This document shows, piece by piece, positions 33,501-43,574 of a DNA stretch of 64,000 nt. The translations under genes and the position numbers were made by a program. This stretch comes from Posidonia oceanica (Eukaryota; Streptophyta; Magnoliopsida; Alismatales; Posidoniaceae): NCBI GenBank assembly GCA_037176725.1, contig JAZBRS010000029.1:43782001-43846000 (forward strand). Direction: 5' to 3'. The number at the start of each line of letters is the position of its first letter. Within the stretch, counting starts at the first letter, position 1. Under the pieces are notes generated by a model. The model did not search any database. It was not told where the DNA came from and saw only the letters and a program-made list of their open reading frames with translations.

Positions 33501-36500
33501 GCTCGCGACCGCCGGCACAGGGCTGCTGGAGACGTGTTGTCCGGCGGAGGTGCTGCTCCTGGGGTCGACGGAGGCAGGGAGACGATCGGCGAGGGATGAC
33601 GACGCCTGGAACGCGCCGGAATGCTCGCCGGAGGTCTGCAGGACTTCTGGAACTCGGTCCGACCACTCGACGCAGCGGAGCCGCGTTCTGAAGACCAGAG
33701 GAGCCTCCTGCCGTCCGTGCGGAGCTCCGGGGATCGCGGGGGTCGCGTTCCACTGGTCGAGTCGTCGCGAAGACCGGAGAACGTCGCCGGAGAAGACGAC
33801 CGGACCGGCGAGTCGAAACGGAACAGGGGGGCCAGAAAACCTATTTTAAAGGCCGGGGAAGCGGGAGAAGAGGAGGAGGAGGCTAAGGGGAGTGGAGTTT
33901 ACCTGAGTCCGTGGTTGAGACGCCCTCCCGACGTTGGTGGCTTCAGAGGTCGCCGGTGGAGTTCGTCCGGTCGCCGCGGGCGTTGTCCGCTGTTCGCGAG
34001 GGTTGGGGTCGTTTCAGAGTGATCCTCCGGAGCTTCCCAGACGTCCGGATGCGAGCTTCGAAGCTCTGGTGATGATTCGGCAAGATTGGGTTCAGAGATG
34101 GTAGCCGGAGGCCGGGGGGGTGTCCGCTGCTCGTCGGCTTGGATGGAGTGTTCTGGGAGATTGCTGGAGGTGCGGGGAGTGATTCTGGGTGGTTGAATTA
34201 TTTTTTAGGAGGCTGTAGGTGGAGATTGGAAGTCGGCCAGTTTTCTGATCAGTGAGTGGTGTAGGTGTTTGTGGTGGAGTTCGGAAGCTGTGGTGAGCAG
34301 TTGGGTTCGAGGCCGGGGGCTTTGGAAAGGTGGAGGCCCGGTGAGTAACTGGGTGAAGTTTGGGAGGGAGTTGCGGGCTGTGGTGAAGGGAATTGCTGGA
34401 GGGAAGGAGTTGGGTTTCAGGTCAGGTGTTCAAGGTGTTTCTGGGAAAATTCAGGTGGTTTCGTGGGGTGGAATGGCTGGGAAATGCTGGAGGAAGAAGG
34501 TCAGGTGTTGGGTGAGATTTAGGAAGCAATGGGGAGAAGTGTGGAGGCTGTGAAGGTTGCTGGATTATTGGAAGATATGGGGGAGGGTCTGCTGGGGATT
34601 TCTGAAGGGAGATGAGAGGGGTCTGGGTGGAGATTGCTCAGGAATGGAGGGCTCTCTCCGGGATGCCAAGGAGGCTCTTAGACTGCTCTCTCTCACTGCT
34701 CTCTCTGGAGTTGGAGGATGAAGAGGAAGAAAGAAGAATGGTCTCTCAGGCGGAGGAAGTTGCAATGGAGTCGCTCTGATTCACTCTCTGGTTTCTCTCT
34801 GGGTTTGCTTGCACTGATTGCCAACTGAAGACCTCTGCTGGTGGAACGAACGGGAGCTTATATGGGAAGAGACCGGTTGCTGGCGCGCTGCTGATTTTGA
34901 ATTCAACGGCGGCCACTGCAGCAGAGAAGATTGAGGCGACTGGCTCCGGAAAAGCTGCTGAGACGGGGAGACGGCGAGCTGCTGTAGACGACGGGATGGA
35001 CGGTTGAATTCGAACGGATGGAGGGAAGACTGTTGGCAGCAGCTCGCGGGAAGGGAACTGTGGAAAAAAAGAAAAAACACAGAGGAAAGCCGAGGAAGAA
35101 GAAGGGTGGGGATGGCGCGTGGGCCGGACCGTGCGGGGGCCGAAAAAAGGAAAAAAAAAGAAATAAAAGAGAAACGGGCCAGTTTGAGCCCAGTAAGGAA
35201 AAATAAGAAGGAAAGAAGGAAAATAGGAAAGAAAGAGAGGGTAGAATGGGGAAATAAAATAGGTAAAGATAAACTAAAAACAAATAAAAATGCCAGGAGG
35301 ATTGTGCTGTAGGTTAGGATTTTAATTGAGATTTTTAATGGTGATTTTGAGTTGATTAATGTGTTTTGGGCTTGATTAGGGTTTTAGGGTTTTGGTTTTG
35401 CTTTTATTTAGTTTTCACTTGATTAAATGTTTGTTAAACCCTATTTTAAATTGTTTTAAAAATTTTATTTCCCTTGTTGGACACTTAGGATATTGATCAG
35501 GATTTTTTAAGATTTATTTCGTATTAATTTAGGGTTGGTTTTAGATTTTAAAGTTGTAGTCTTCTTAGGGTTTTTCTTTCTTAAGTCTTTTAAGTTATGT
35601 CTTGATTTTTTTTTTTTATTTATGGATTTTTCTTGAAGTTTTGGTTGGATTTTTCTGGTTTGATAGGGTGTTTTTTTTAAGCTTTTCAGATGTGTTTTCT
35701 TTTCCTTTTTTAATTAAGTTTTTACTTGTTTTTCTTATGTTTATTAGGTTAAGTCTTTTGCCTTCTTTAATTACTTGTTTTAGTGTTTGATTTTTTAATT
35801 CTTCTTTTTGGGTTTGTTTGTTTTTTTTTTTTTAATTCTTCTGATGGGTTTTTAACTTTGGTGGGTCTTGATTTTATTTTAGCTTTTTCCTTGATTTTTC
35901 AGTGTTTTCTTTTGATTTGTTTTGTATTTTTTAGTTTGCATGTTTGGTTTTCTTTTTAGCTTGCTTAGGTTAAGTTTAAATTGTTAATTGCTTGTTTAAC
36001 ATTTTTTTAATTGTTTTTCTTAGGGTTCTGATTTGCTTCTTTTGTGTTTTGAGATTTTACAGATTTTTATGGGTTTTTGTGGATTTTTGCAGAAGGGAGA
36101 AGAGGAAAAGAGAAGGAGGAAAGAAATGGAAAAAGAGGGAGATAAAAGGAAAAAGGATAGATTGGAGGAAAACGATTTTTAAAAATTCGGAAAAAGTGTT
36201 AAAAATAAAGTAAAAATAGGGATAAGATAGAGGAAGGATAGAAGCACAGAGGGGGCCCACAGCCAGACCAGAAAAAGGATAAGAAGGGGATGAAAAGAGA
36301 GGTGATAATCAGGAGAGAGAGAGGAGAGAGAAAATGATAATCCCGGAGAGAGAAAAGGATAATTTGGGTGAAAGAGGGTCTTAAAGGTCTTGGAATGGGG
36401 TGAAAATTGGCGAGTGGGTAGTCTAGGGTTTGAAGTCTTTGGTCTGAAATTTTGGTTTGATTCTAAGAAGGTTTTGGAGGGGTTTCAAGGTGTAGAAAAA

Positions 36501-36830
36501 GGGTAGTTTCACTTAGATTTTCTAGGGTTTTTGGGAATGGGTTAGGTTTGAAAGTTTCTAAGTCTTTGGGTAGGTTTGTTGAGTGGATAGTGGTGGGTTT
36601 TCCTATGGATTTTGGTTAGGTTTTGAGGTTGGAAAGGGGGGTAGAGGTTTAGGTCAAAAAGGGCTGATTTTGAGGGGTAGGGAGGAGGATTAGGGTTAGG
36701 GTTTGGTTGGGGTTTGATCCAGCAATCACCACGAGGGCTCCAAGGGTCCAAGCCTGCCAAGATGGGGTGTCAACACAGACGCGCTAGCAACTCTGGCATC
36801 CTGGCTCAATATATCTAAAGACAGTGCAGT
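30504..36830 (+). pseudogene. Second (archaeal-type) RNase H of element A, split by a solo LTR
   Basis: The domain occupies 30504-30851 and resumes at 36781-36830. Acidic residues at the expected places are the Asp of FDGA (30513-30515), the Glu of AEYEA (30627-30635), the Asp of HGDAM (about 30699) and the Asp encoded at 30849-30851 immediately before the insertion. The 5.9-kb solo LTR plus its CAGAC duplication separates this Asp from the ALATLASWL block. Removing the insertion leaves the frame unshifted. Position between the ordinary RNase H and integrase is diagnostic of the Tat clade. Confidence 0.9.
30852..36775 (-). mobile_element. Solo LTR of the A superfamily nested in element A (5924 bp)
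   Basis: In minus orientation it starts TGTTGACACCCC (at 36775) and ends with CTACA (at 30852). It is flanked by CAGAC on both sides (30847-30851 and 36776-36780). It has the LTR landmarks of A in reverse: a terminal block (31110-31240), a PBS-like 12-mer (30968-30979), a GC-rich segment (33470-34060) and recurring TTGCAT...GTCC words. There is no internal region, so it is a solo LTR left by LTR-LTR recombination. It is clearly more diverged from A's LTRs than they are from each other, so it comes from another subfamily even though it inserted later. Confidence 0.93.
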
Positions 36831-36879
36831 GGATGTATCTGTTACTCGCATTGAGCAGCCTGCATATTGCCTGAACATA

Positions 36880-38144
36880 GAAGAGGCGGATCCAGCAGAG
36901 GAGCAGCCTTGGTATCAAGATATAAAATCTTTCCTGGAGTCTGGCAGCTTTCCTCCTGATACCGTAGCAGCAGACAAGAGAACTCTGGCGCGTCTGGCAT
37001 CAAAGTACGTGCTGGGGGCTGGGCAGCTGTACAAAAGGTCATACAATCAGATGCTACTACGCTGCCTGAACAAATCGGAGGCTGACACGCTGATGCTTCA
37101 AGTGCATGCAGGGACCTGTGGCCCGCACATGAACGGCGTCCTCCTGGCCAAGAAGATCATGCTCCAAGGATATTTCTGGCAGACCATGGAAGCAGACTGC
37201 TGCCGGTTTGTGCGTAGATGCCACAACTGCCAGATCCATGGTAACTTCATCAAGGCCCCCCCACAATAGCTGCATAACATGTCTTCGCCATGGCCTTTCT
37301 CCACCTGGGGGATCGATGTCATTGGCGCCGTCCACCCGGCCGCTTCAAATGGTCATCGTTACATTCTGGTAGCGATCGATTACTTTACCAAGTGGGTGGA
37401 AGCAGCCTCTTATAAGACAGTCACCGCTGTGGCAACAGAAAAGTTTATCAAGAACAATATCATTGCCCGATATGGGGTCCCGCACTCAGTCATCTCTGAT
37501 AATGGTACAAACTTCATTACCAAGAGGATCGAGGAATACCTGCAGAGTCTCAAGATCAAGCATCATCGATCCTCGCCCTATCGGCCACAGATGAACGGAG
37601 CGGTGGAGTCCGCAAACAAGAACATTGTCTAAATCCTGAAAAAGATGGCAGAAACCCACAAGGATTGGCATGACAAGCTCCCGTACGCGCTCTGGGCATA
37701 CAGGACATCAATCCGGGCCTCGACGGGAGCCACCCCGTACTCTCTGGTGTACGGCATGGAAGCGATGTTACCTGTTGAAGTAGAGATCCCCTCTCTGCGG
37801 ATCCTACAAGAAGCTAGGTTGGAAGAGGCAGAATGGGTCGAAGACCGCTGCGTCCAACTGAATTTGATTGATGAGCGCAGACTGCAAGCTATGCACAATG
37901 CTCACTGCTACCAGAAGCGGATGGCCAGAGCATTCTTGAAGAAGGTCCAGCCCAGAAACTTTCAGCTAGGGGACCTTGTCTTGCGCGCCATTCATTTGCC
38001 TGACGGTCGAGGCAACCCAATTGGCGCGGCCCCTTTGTGGTCAAGCAGATCTTCTCGGGAGGCGCTGTAACTCTTGAGGATATGGACCGGATCGAGCAGT
38101 CTGAGCCCGTCAACCTCTGCTATCTCAAGAAGTACTATCAGTAG
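36880..38144 (+). pseudogene. Integrase of element A
   Basis: The zinc-binding part has VHAGTCGPH and RCHNCQIHG (H-H-C-C). The catalytic core follows after the TAG at 37267-37269, a CAG in B. The acidic residues are Asp at 37315-37317 (GIDVIG), Asp at 37498-37500 (SDNGTNF) and Glu at 37606-37608 (NGAVESANK), giving D-x60-D-x35-E, so the active site is intact. A TAA at 37630-37632 stands where B has AAG. A one-base-type frameshift near 38015 interrupts the C-terminal domain. In the corrected frame the protein ends at the TAG 38142-38144 after LKKYYQ. There is no chromodomain. Confidence 0.88.
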
Positions 38145-39596
38145 CCGAAAGCAGCCCCGTTGCAGATGCCCTTCTCCCACCTACACATTGGCATTCTCAC
38201 TTCTTGCATTCTCGTCCTACCTACATCTTCTATCTATCCTACTCTTGCATTCTCTCTTTTCAAATCATCATTGTCATCTTCTCAAGAACATCCATCATCT
38301 CTCTTCAAATCATCATCGTCATTCTCTCAAATCATGCATTACATCTTTGGCCCGGTGATGAAAACCGGAAGTGCTTGCCTACTCTGGAAAGAGTCCGCCC
38401 TACCTCACCCGGCACTACTTAGATGTCTTAGCTAGTGAGGGAGCCACCATCAATTAGGACAGGCGAACTGCCTAATCTCGTAAGGACATACACCTCTGAG
38501 GAAGAAAAAATCTTAGGATGTGAGTCTGGAAAAAGTGAGAGTAGACATCTAGGCTTGGGCACGTTCAAGGAACAGAAGACGAAGACAGAAGCCGGCCCTA
38601 GAGATAGGGGTGTGCAGTCTAACCCTGCTCCTTCTACCCATCACACAGCAGACCCAAAGCCCAGATCCATCACGACTCAAGCACCCTTCTTTTGCCACCA
38701 AAATGGGGATAGCAAAAGCCTGAAAAAAAAAAAGAAAAAAAGAAATCAAACAAGCAAAAAAAAAAAAGGAGATAGAACAAAAACAAAAAAGGGGAAAAAG
38801 CAAAAAAAAAAGAAGAGAAAAGGGCAAGATGCAGCCCAAAAATACAGGCACCATCATCCCCCGTACCCTACTAGAGACCCAAGGGTGTTAAAAAAAAAAG
38901 GGGTCTACCACTTCCCTCCAAGAGCAAACACTTACCCTCTCCTAGCTAGGGGCAGAGAAAGACTGCATACCTATGAGGGAGAAATCAAAAAAAGAGAGCA
39001 GAAAGAGTAGGTGTAGGACCTAAGAGTTCGGCAAGAAGCTTGTCCTCACCACACCACCACCTGTACAAATGCCGACACCCGTTCCGGAGTGCCACCAGCG
39101 AGCCAAGAGTCCAAGTAGGGCCCAGTAAGTCCGGGACCACTCCTTTCCTTTGCAGCAGGCACCAAAGCACTCCGTGTGCTGATGGCACCCAAGCATACCA
39201 ATCATTTCATAAGCATACCAACCTGCATCATGCATACATGCATCTTCATCTATCCTTCCTTCCTTCTCAATCGTTCCGCTCTGCAACTCGCTTCGACCCT
39301 GAGACAGTACTTCTTGCCTAGAACGTGTTGACGCTGCTCGAGCTGCGCTGGTCCAGATCTCCTGCCAGCCCTCACCCCCGTATTCACAAGACTGCTGCAG
39401 ATTCCCCTTTGCTTATCATTGCTTAACTGCTATATTCTGATATTTAACTGCTGGATGCATATTGAACTACATTATCAGCCTCAGATTCTGCTCTCTGTCA
39501 GAGATTATATGCCTGTGTGATCTAACTGTTTACAATGGTAATAACAGGTACCTTCAAGCTCTGCAGTTATCTGCCTGTACCTCTGCGATCTACACA
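38145..39596 (+). other. Spacer between A integrase and DUF7745 ORF
   Basis: About 1.45 kb is without coding support. It includes blocks conserved with B (for example about 38360-38445) and an A-rich, poly-Lys-like run (about 38720-38900). The open frame 38435-39010 depends on the A-rich run and is not conserved. A splice-acceptor-like site lies at 39140-39155. Confidence 0.6.
39140..39155 (+). promoter_or_regulatory. Possible splice acceptor ahead of the DUF7745 ORF (A)
   Basis: CTCCTTTCCTTTGCAG is followed by CAGGC. The corresponding B sequence (4955-4970, minus strand) keeps the pyrimidine tract, GCAG and CAGGC although the flanks have drifted. This suggests the downstream ORF may be expressed from a spliced RNA. 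It is an inference. Confidence 0.42.
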
Positions 39597-40787
39597 ATGG
39601 GCTTCCCCACTCTGTTGACTCCGGCACACTGCTCGGAGACCTTGCAAGAATGGATCGGCGAGCTTACCCAAGAAGATTGCGAAAAGCTGCGCCTGTGGGG
39701 CATCCCAACCAAGCTGCTGAAGGCTGCTGATGTGGAAGTAAGCCGCCATCTTCTGTGTGCCGCCGCAAGATTCTGGAAACCGGCGCACCACGGCAGAATT
39801 GAGCTTACACCCACACTGGAAGAAGTGCGTCAGATCTGCGGCTTCTCCAAGATCATGGGACCGCCTATCTTCATGAGGCACGACGGATATCTCGCGGTCC
39901 TGAGCCAGCTGACTGGGCTCCCTACTCGAAGTTGCCAACAGAGACTAATCTGCACCAGCGGACCTGAACCTATGCTCCGCCTAGCGCACTTTGATGATGT
40001 CATGAAGAAGCGCGTCGAACTCGGAGATGAGCTGTGGCTCCGAGGGTTTGTCATCCGCTTCCTGGGCGAGCTAATCTTTACTCATGGCCGATTGACAGTG
40101 GCCATCGAGGTTGCAGAGATAGCACTTGCTGTGGTGACCCAGCACATAGACCTGGCACCAGTTGTTCTGGCGGAAACATATTGCGGGCTGGACCGCATCT
40201 CACATCGCTGCCACCACTTCCACGGCTGCGGGGCACTTATTCAAGTCTGGCTAGCTGCACACTTAGAGATGAACTTTCTGCGCCCCCGGGTGCATGCTTT
40301 CGAAGCCTACTGCAGCAGCGGCCGTGCCAAGATAGTCAAAAGCGTCAAAGAAGAATATGAAAGGCTATCAGCACTGACTGATGACGCTGTGACCTGGCGT
40401 ATCATCCCCTCTGAGGTCGAGCCATTCACTGTCTTTTTCAGCGCGCGTGACACGCGGCTGATCGTGCTGCCAGGATTCACTGCGGGTGTGGAATACCACC
40501 CCATTAGGGTTATGCGCCAATTTGGCTTCCAGTAGGGCGCCTTTGTTGACAGCACAGTGCCCGAGCTCCTTCAAGCATACCCTCTCAGCACGACTGCCCC
40601 AACCAAGAAGCTGGCTGATCTGATGCAGCATGAGGTGCGGTCAACAGACATCGCAGCAGCGAGAGGTGTAGGATGCACCCCTGAGTATGTGACTGTGGTC
40701 CGAGAGCTCTGGCCCATCAATGAGATCCCGCCAGGCGGCCCCCTATTCACTGACTCCAGGCAGTCAAAGAAGGCCCGAACCGGCTAG
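39597..40787 (+). pseudogene. DUF7745-like protein ORF of element A (one in-frame stop)
   Basis: The ORF has 397 codons including the stop, from the ATG at 39597 (MGFPTLLTP, same start as B) to the TAG at 40785-40787. One TAG at 40533-40535 follows FGFQ, where B has a Gln codon. Landmarks: EWIGELTQEDCEKLRLWGIP, ARFWKPAHH, LTPTLEEVRQICGF, LAPVVLAETYCGLDRISH, DDAVTWRIIP and YHPIRVMRQFGF. The order and spacing fit the plant DUF7745 family as I remember it (helical N-terminus, AxxWxxA-like block, LAETxRxL, W-R segment, VxRQ). The tail is basic (DSRQSKKARTG). No membrane segment or signal peptide is apparent, so an envelope role is unlikely. Its biochemical role is unknown. An unrelated captured gene remains possible. 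Confidence 0.68.
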
Positions 40788-41086
40788 GCATTTGTGAAAA
40801 CATCATGTGGTCTTCTTTCAAGTTATGCTGTATGTCTTTGGCCTGCCACAGGCATGTACTCATCAAGATCTATCAATGAAAAAACTGTTTTCTGCTGTCT
40901 GCTTGCACTTCAACACTGTTTATTGCATTGCTTTAACATTGCCAACACCATCTTGGGCCCTCTGGCCAGACTTGCAACCAACACAACGCAGGAAAGTCCT
41001 TAGCACCCACTCCGGAGTCCAGAATCTCTGCAGACCCGCGCCGGCAAGCCATGCCATCCAGCGTCCCCAACTGAGTCATCATCCCC

Positions 41087-41541
41087 AGCGGGCTGGCACC
41101 CCAAACTGCTCGGCGATAGGTTCGTCAACCTGTCATCTTCAGCGGGCTGGCACCCCAAACTGCTCGGCGATAGGTCCGTCAACCTGTCATCTTCAGCGGG
41201 CTGGCACCCCAAACTGCTCGGCGATAGGTCCGTCAACCTGTCATCTTCTGCGGGCTGGCACCCCAAACTGCTCGGCGATAGGTCTGTCAACCTGTCATCT
41301 TCAGCGGGCTGGCACCCCAAACTGCTCGGCGATAGGTCCGTCAACCTGTCATCTTCTGCGGGCTGGCACCCCAAACTGCTCGGCGATAGGTCTGACAACC
41401 TATCATCTTCTGCGGGCTGGCACCCCAAACTGCTTGGCGATAGGTCCGTCAACCTGTCATCCTCTGCGGGCTGGCACCCCCAACTGCTCGGCAATAGGTC
41501 CGTCAACTTGTCATCTTCTGCGGGCTGGTACCCCAAACTAC
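41087..41541 (+). repeat. 54-bp tandem array, 3' region of element A
   Basis: About 8.4 units of 54 bp. The unit contains GCGGGCTGGCACCCCAAACT, then CTCGGCGATAGGTCCGTCAA and a CCTGTCATC end. One unit (about 41388-41406) reads GATAGGTCTGACAACCTATC, a 6-bp stem. The 18-residue repeats in all frames, including the 259-codon frame at 40807-41586, come from the period being divisible by three. Confidence 0.88.
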
Positions 41542-41607
41542 TCGTCTGACAAACACGTCAGTTTTGTCTTCACCCTCTGCTTTTGATGCCAAGGATGCGC
41601 TGGCCAA

Positions 41608-41634
41608 CCCCTGGTGTCATCCCGACACCAGGGG
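41608..41634. repeat. Perfect 11-bp inverted repeat
   Basis: CCCCTGGTGTC, five unpaired bases, then GACACCAGGGG. A second hairpin follows at 41677-41701 (CCCATGATA...TATCATGGG, 9-bp stem, 7-base loop). Element B has a related degenerate hairpin near 2559-2592 (CCCCTGGTATC...GATACCA). Confidence 0.85.
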
Positions 41635-41730
41635 CATCTTTTGATCGCCCCTTGGTATCATCCTCCCCCTCTTTCCCCCATGATATTCCTGGTATCATGG
41701 GATGCTTCGCTCTCGCAAAACCTTTTCCAA

Positions 41731-42119
41731 TCAGTCTCATCATTACCTCATCCCCTCTTTACCGGCCGATAAGTCCGATATCTTATCACCTTTTCAATCA
41801 ATCAATCTCATCATTACCTCATCCCCTCTTTGCCAGCCGATAAGTCCGATATCTTATCATCTCTCATCATTACCTCATCCCCTCTTTGCCGGCCGATAAG
41901 TCCGATATCTTATCACCTTTTCAATCAATCAATCTCATCATTACCTCATCCCCTCTTTGCCGGCTGATAAGTCCAATATCTTATCACCTTTTCAATCAAT
42001 CAATCTCATCATTACCTCATCCCCTCTTTGCCGGCCGATAAGTCCGATATCTTATCAATCAACATTCAATCTCATCATTACCTCATCCCCTCTTTGCCGG
42101 CCGATAAGTTCGATATCTT

Positions 42120-42150
<31 letters not shown>
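41731..42150 (+). repeat. Tandem array with GATAA/TTATC stem-loops, element A
   Basis: About six units of 55-72 bp, each with CATTACCTCATCCCCTCTTT followed by GCCGGCCGATAAGTCCGATA and TCTTATC. GATAA and TTATC can pair. The last unit ends in an (AATC)n run at about 42120-42150. Confidence 0.82.
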
Positions 42151-42151
<1 letters not shown>

Positions 42152-43030
42152 CTACTCTTTCCGGTTGATAGGACCGTAAACTATCATCTTGGGCTGATCC
42201 CCGGTCTGGCCCACAGTTGTGTTATACGGCTGACATCCAGTAACTGTCCCTTGCAATTGCAGCTTCCAGTTGATAGGACTGTAAACTATCGCTCCAGTTG
42301 ATAGGACTGTAAACTATCGCTCCAATTGATAGGACTGTAAACTATCGCCTTGGCTGATATCCGAAACTATCACCTGCAATTGCATTATACGGCTGATACC
42401 TAGTAACTATCCCTCATGATTGCGTTTTCCAGTTGATAGGACTGTAAACTATCGCTCCAGTTGATAGGACTGTAAACTATCGCTCCAGTTGATAGGACTG
42501 TAAACTATCGTTCCAGTTAATAGGACTATAAACTATCCCTCGCAATCATGTTATATGGCTAATATCCAGTAACTATCCCTCGCAAATGCCCTTTCCAGTT
42601 GATAGGACTGTAAACTATCGCTCCAGTTGATAGGCCGGTAAACTATCGTTCCAGTTGATAGGACTGTAAACTATCATTCTCTGGCATTTGTGTTATACGG
42701 CTGATACCCAGTAACTATCCCTCATGGTTTGTGCTTTCCAGTTGATAGGACTGTAAACTATCGCCTCCAGTTGATAGGACTGTAAACTATCGTTCCAGTT
42801 GATAGGTCTGTAAACTATCGTTCCAGTTGATAGGACTGTAAACTATCCCGCACAACCATGTTATACGGCTGATATCCAGTAACTATCACTCACAACTGCC
42901 TCCGGTTGATAGGACCGTAAACTATCATTCCAGTTGATAGGTCTGTAAACTATCGTTCCAGTTGATAGGACTGTAAACTATCACTCCCAGTTGATAGGAC
43001 CGTAAACTATCCGGCCGATAAGCCCGACAC
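42151..43030 (+). repeat. 28-bp tandem array with GATAG/CTATC stem-loops, element A
   Basis: The basic unit is 28 bp, CCAGTTGATAGGACTGTAAA then CTATCGTT. Runs of two to four units are separated by a related longer unit with GGCTGATATCCAGTAACTATC. Roughly twenty-five to thirty stem-loops occur in 0.9 kb. The final one (43014-43036) reverts to the GATAA...TTATC form of the preceding array. Confidence 0.87.
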
Positions 43031-43036
43031 CTTATC

Positions 43037-43561
43037 ACCTTTTGGCGTGGCCTTGTCCTAGGAAGGCAAAGTCCCGCATTCCCCTTGCGAAAGGAGAGTT
43101 GGCCTCTCTCCCCTCGCACCCCTCTTTTTTCTGCTAGCTTGCTCCCTAGGCGGGGACAAGCTGTACCTTTTCTTCCTTGCCTTGTCGCGCAAATCTGGCC
43201 TTCCCGCCAGATCTTTGCGCCACATCGCGCCTTTCTTCTAGCATTTCTCTTGCATCATCTCTGAACCTTCTCAGCTAGCACTGCATACTAATTTAGCATC
43301 ATCAGCATCACTTGCACTGCATCAGCATTCTAGTTGCACTAACTTTTATACTGACATCTGCATTGCATCTGCATTAGCATGCATTGCATACACTGCACAT
43401 CATCCATCTACACCTGCATTTTGCATTGCGGCAACGGGCTACGATTTTCGGTGCATCCGCCGAATAAGTAGCTCACGCCCATAGCAAACCTCTGCTCCCG
43501 CCGGTCAGATGGGGTGTCTTGTCAACCCTGAGCAGCGGCCTCGCTCCGCTTGACCTTGCTC
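43037..43561 (+). other. 3' untranslated end of element A
   Basis: This contains GCATT/GCATC-rich sequence (43260-43440) and a stretch at 43430-43525 that matches 530-650 of element B in reverse complement. The B copy stops about 50 bp short of where its 3' LTR should begin. No gene is seen. Confidence 0.7.
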
Positions 43562-43570
43562 AGGGAGGGG
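43562..43570 (+). other. Polypurine tract of element A
   Basis: AGGGAGGGG lies four bases ahead of the 3' LTR. A purine run in this position is the expected primer for plus-strand DNA synthesis. Confidence 0.65.
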
Positions 43571-43574
43571 CATC

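Noticed and set aside
33470..34060. Host gene exon in the GC-rich part of the nested solo LTR
   Set aside because: The segment corresponds in reverse to the GC-rich part of the A LTRs and lies inside clean LTR boundaries with a target duplication.
38435..39010. 191-codon ORF rich in Lys after A integrase
   Set aside because: The frame rests on an A-rich run and is absent from the matching spacer in B.
39597..40787. Envelope-like gene in the position after integrase
   Set aside because: No signal peptide, hydrophobic anchor or cleavage-site pattern is seen; the sequence fits DUF7745 better.
40807..41586. 259-codon plus-strand ORF with 18-residue repeats, and its 178-codon minus-strand shadow
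   Set aside because: Both are by-products of a 54-bp array whose period is divisible by three. Element B has no homologous protein here.
41087..43036. CRISPR-like array
   Set aside because: Units are directly adjacent or degenerate, without unique spacers of constant length, and the sequence is plant retrotransposon.
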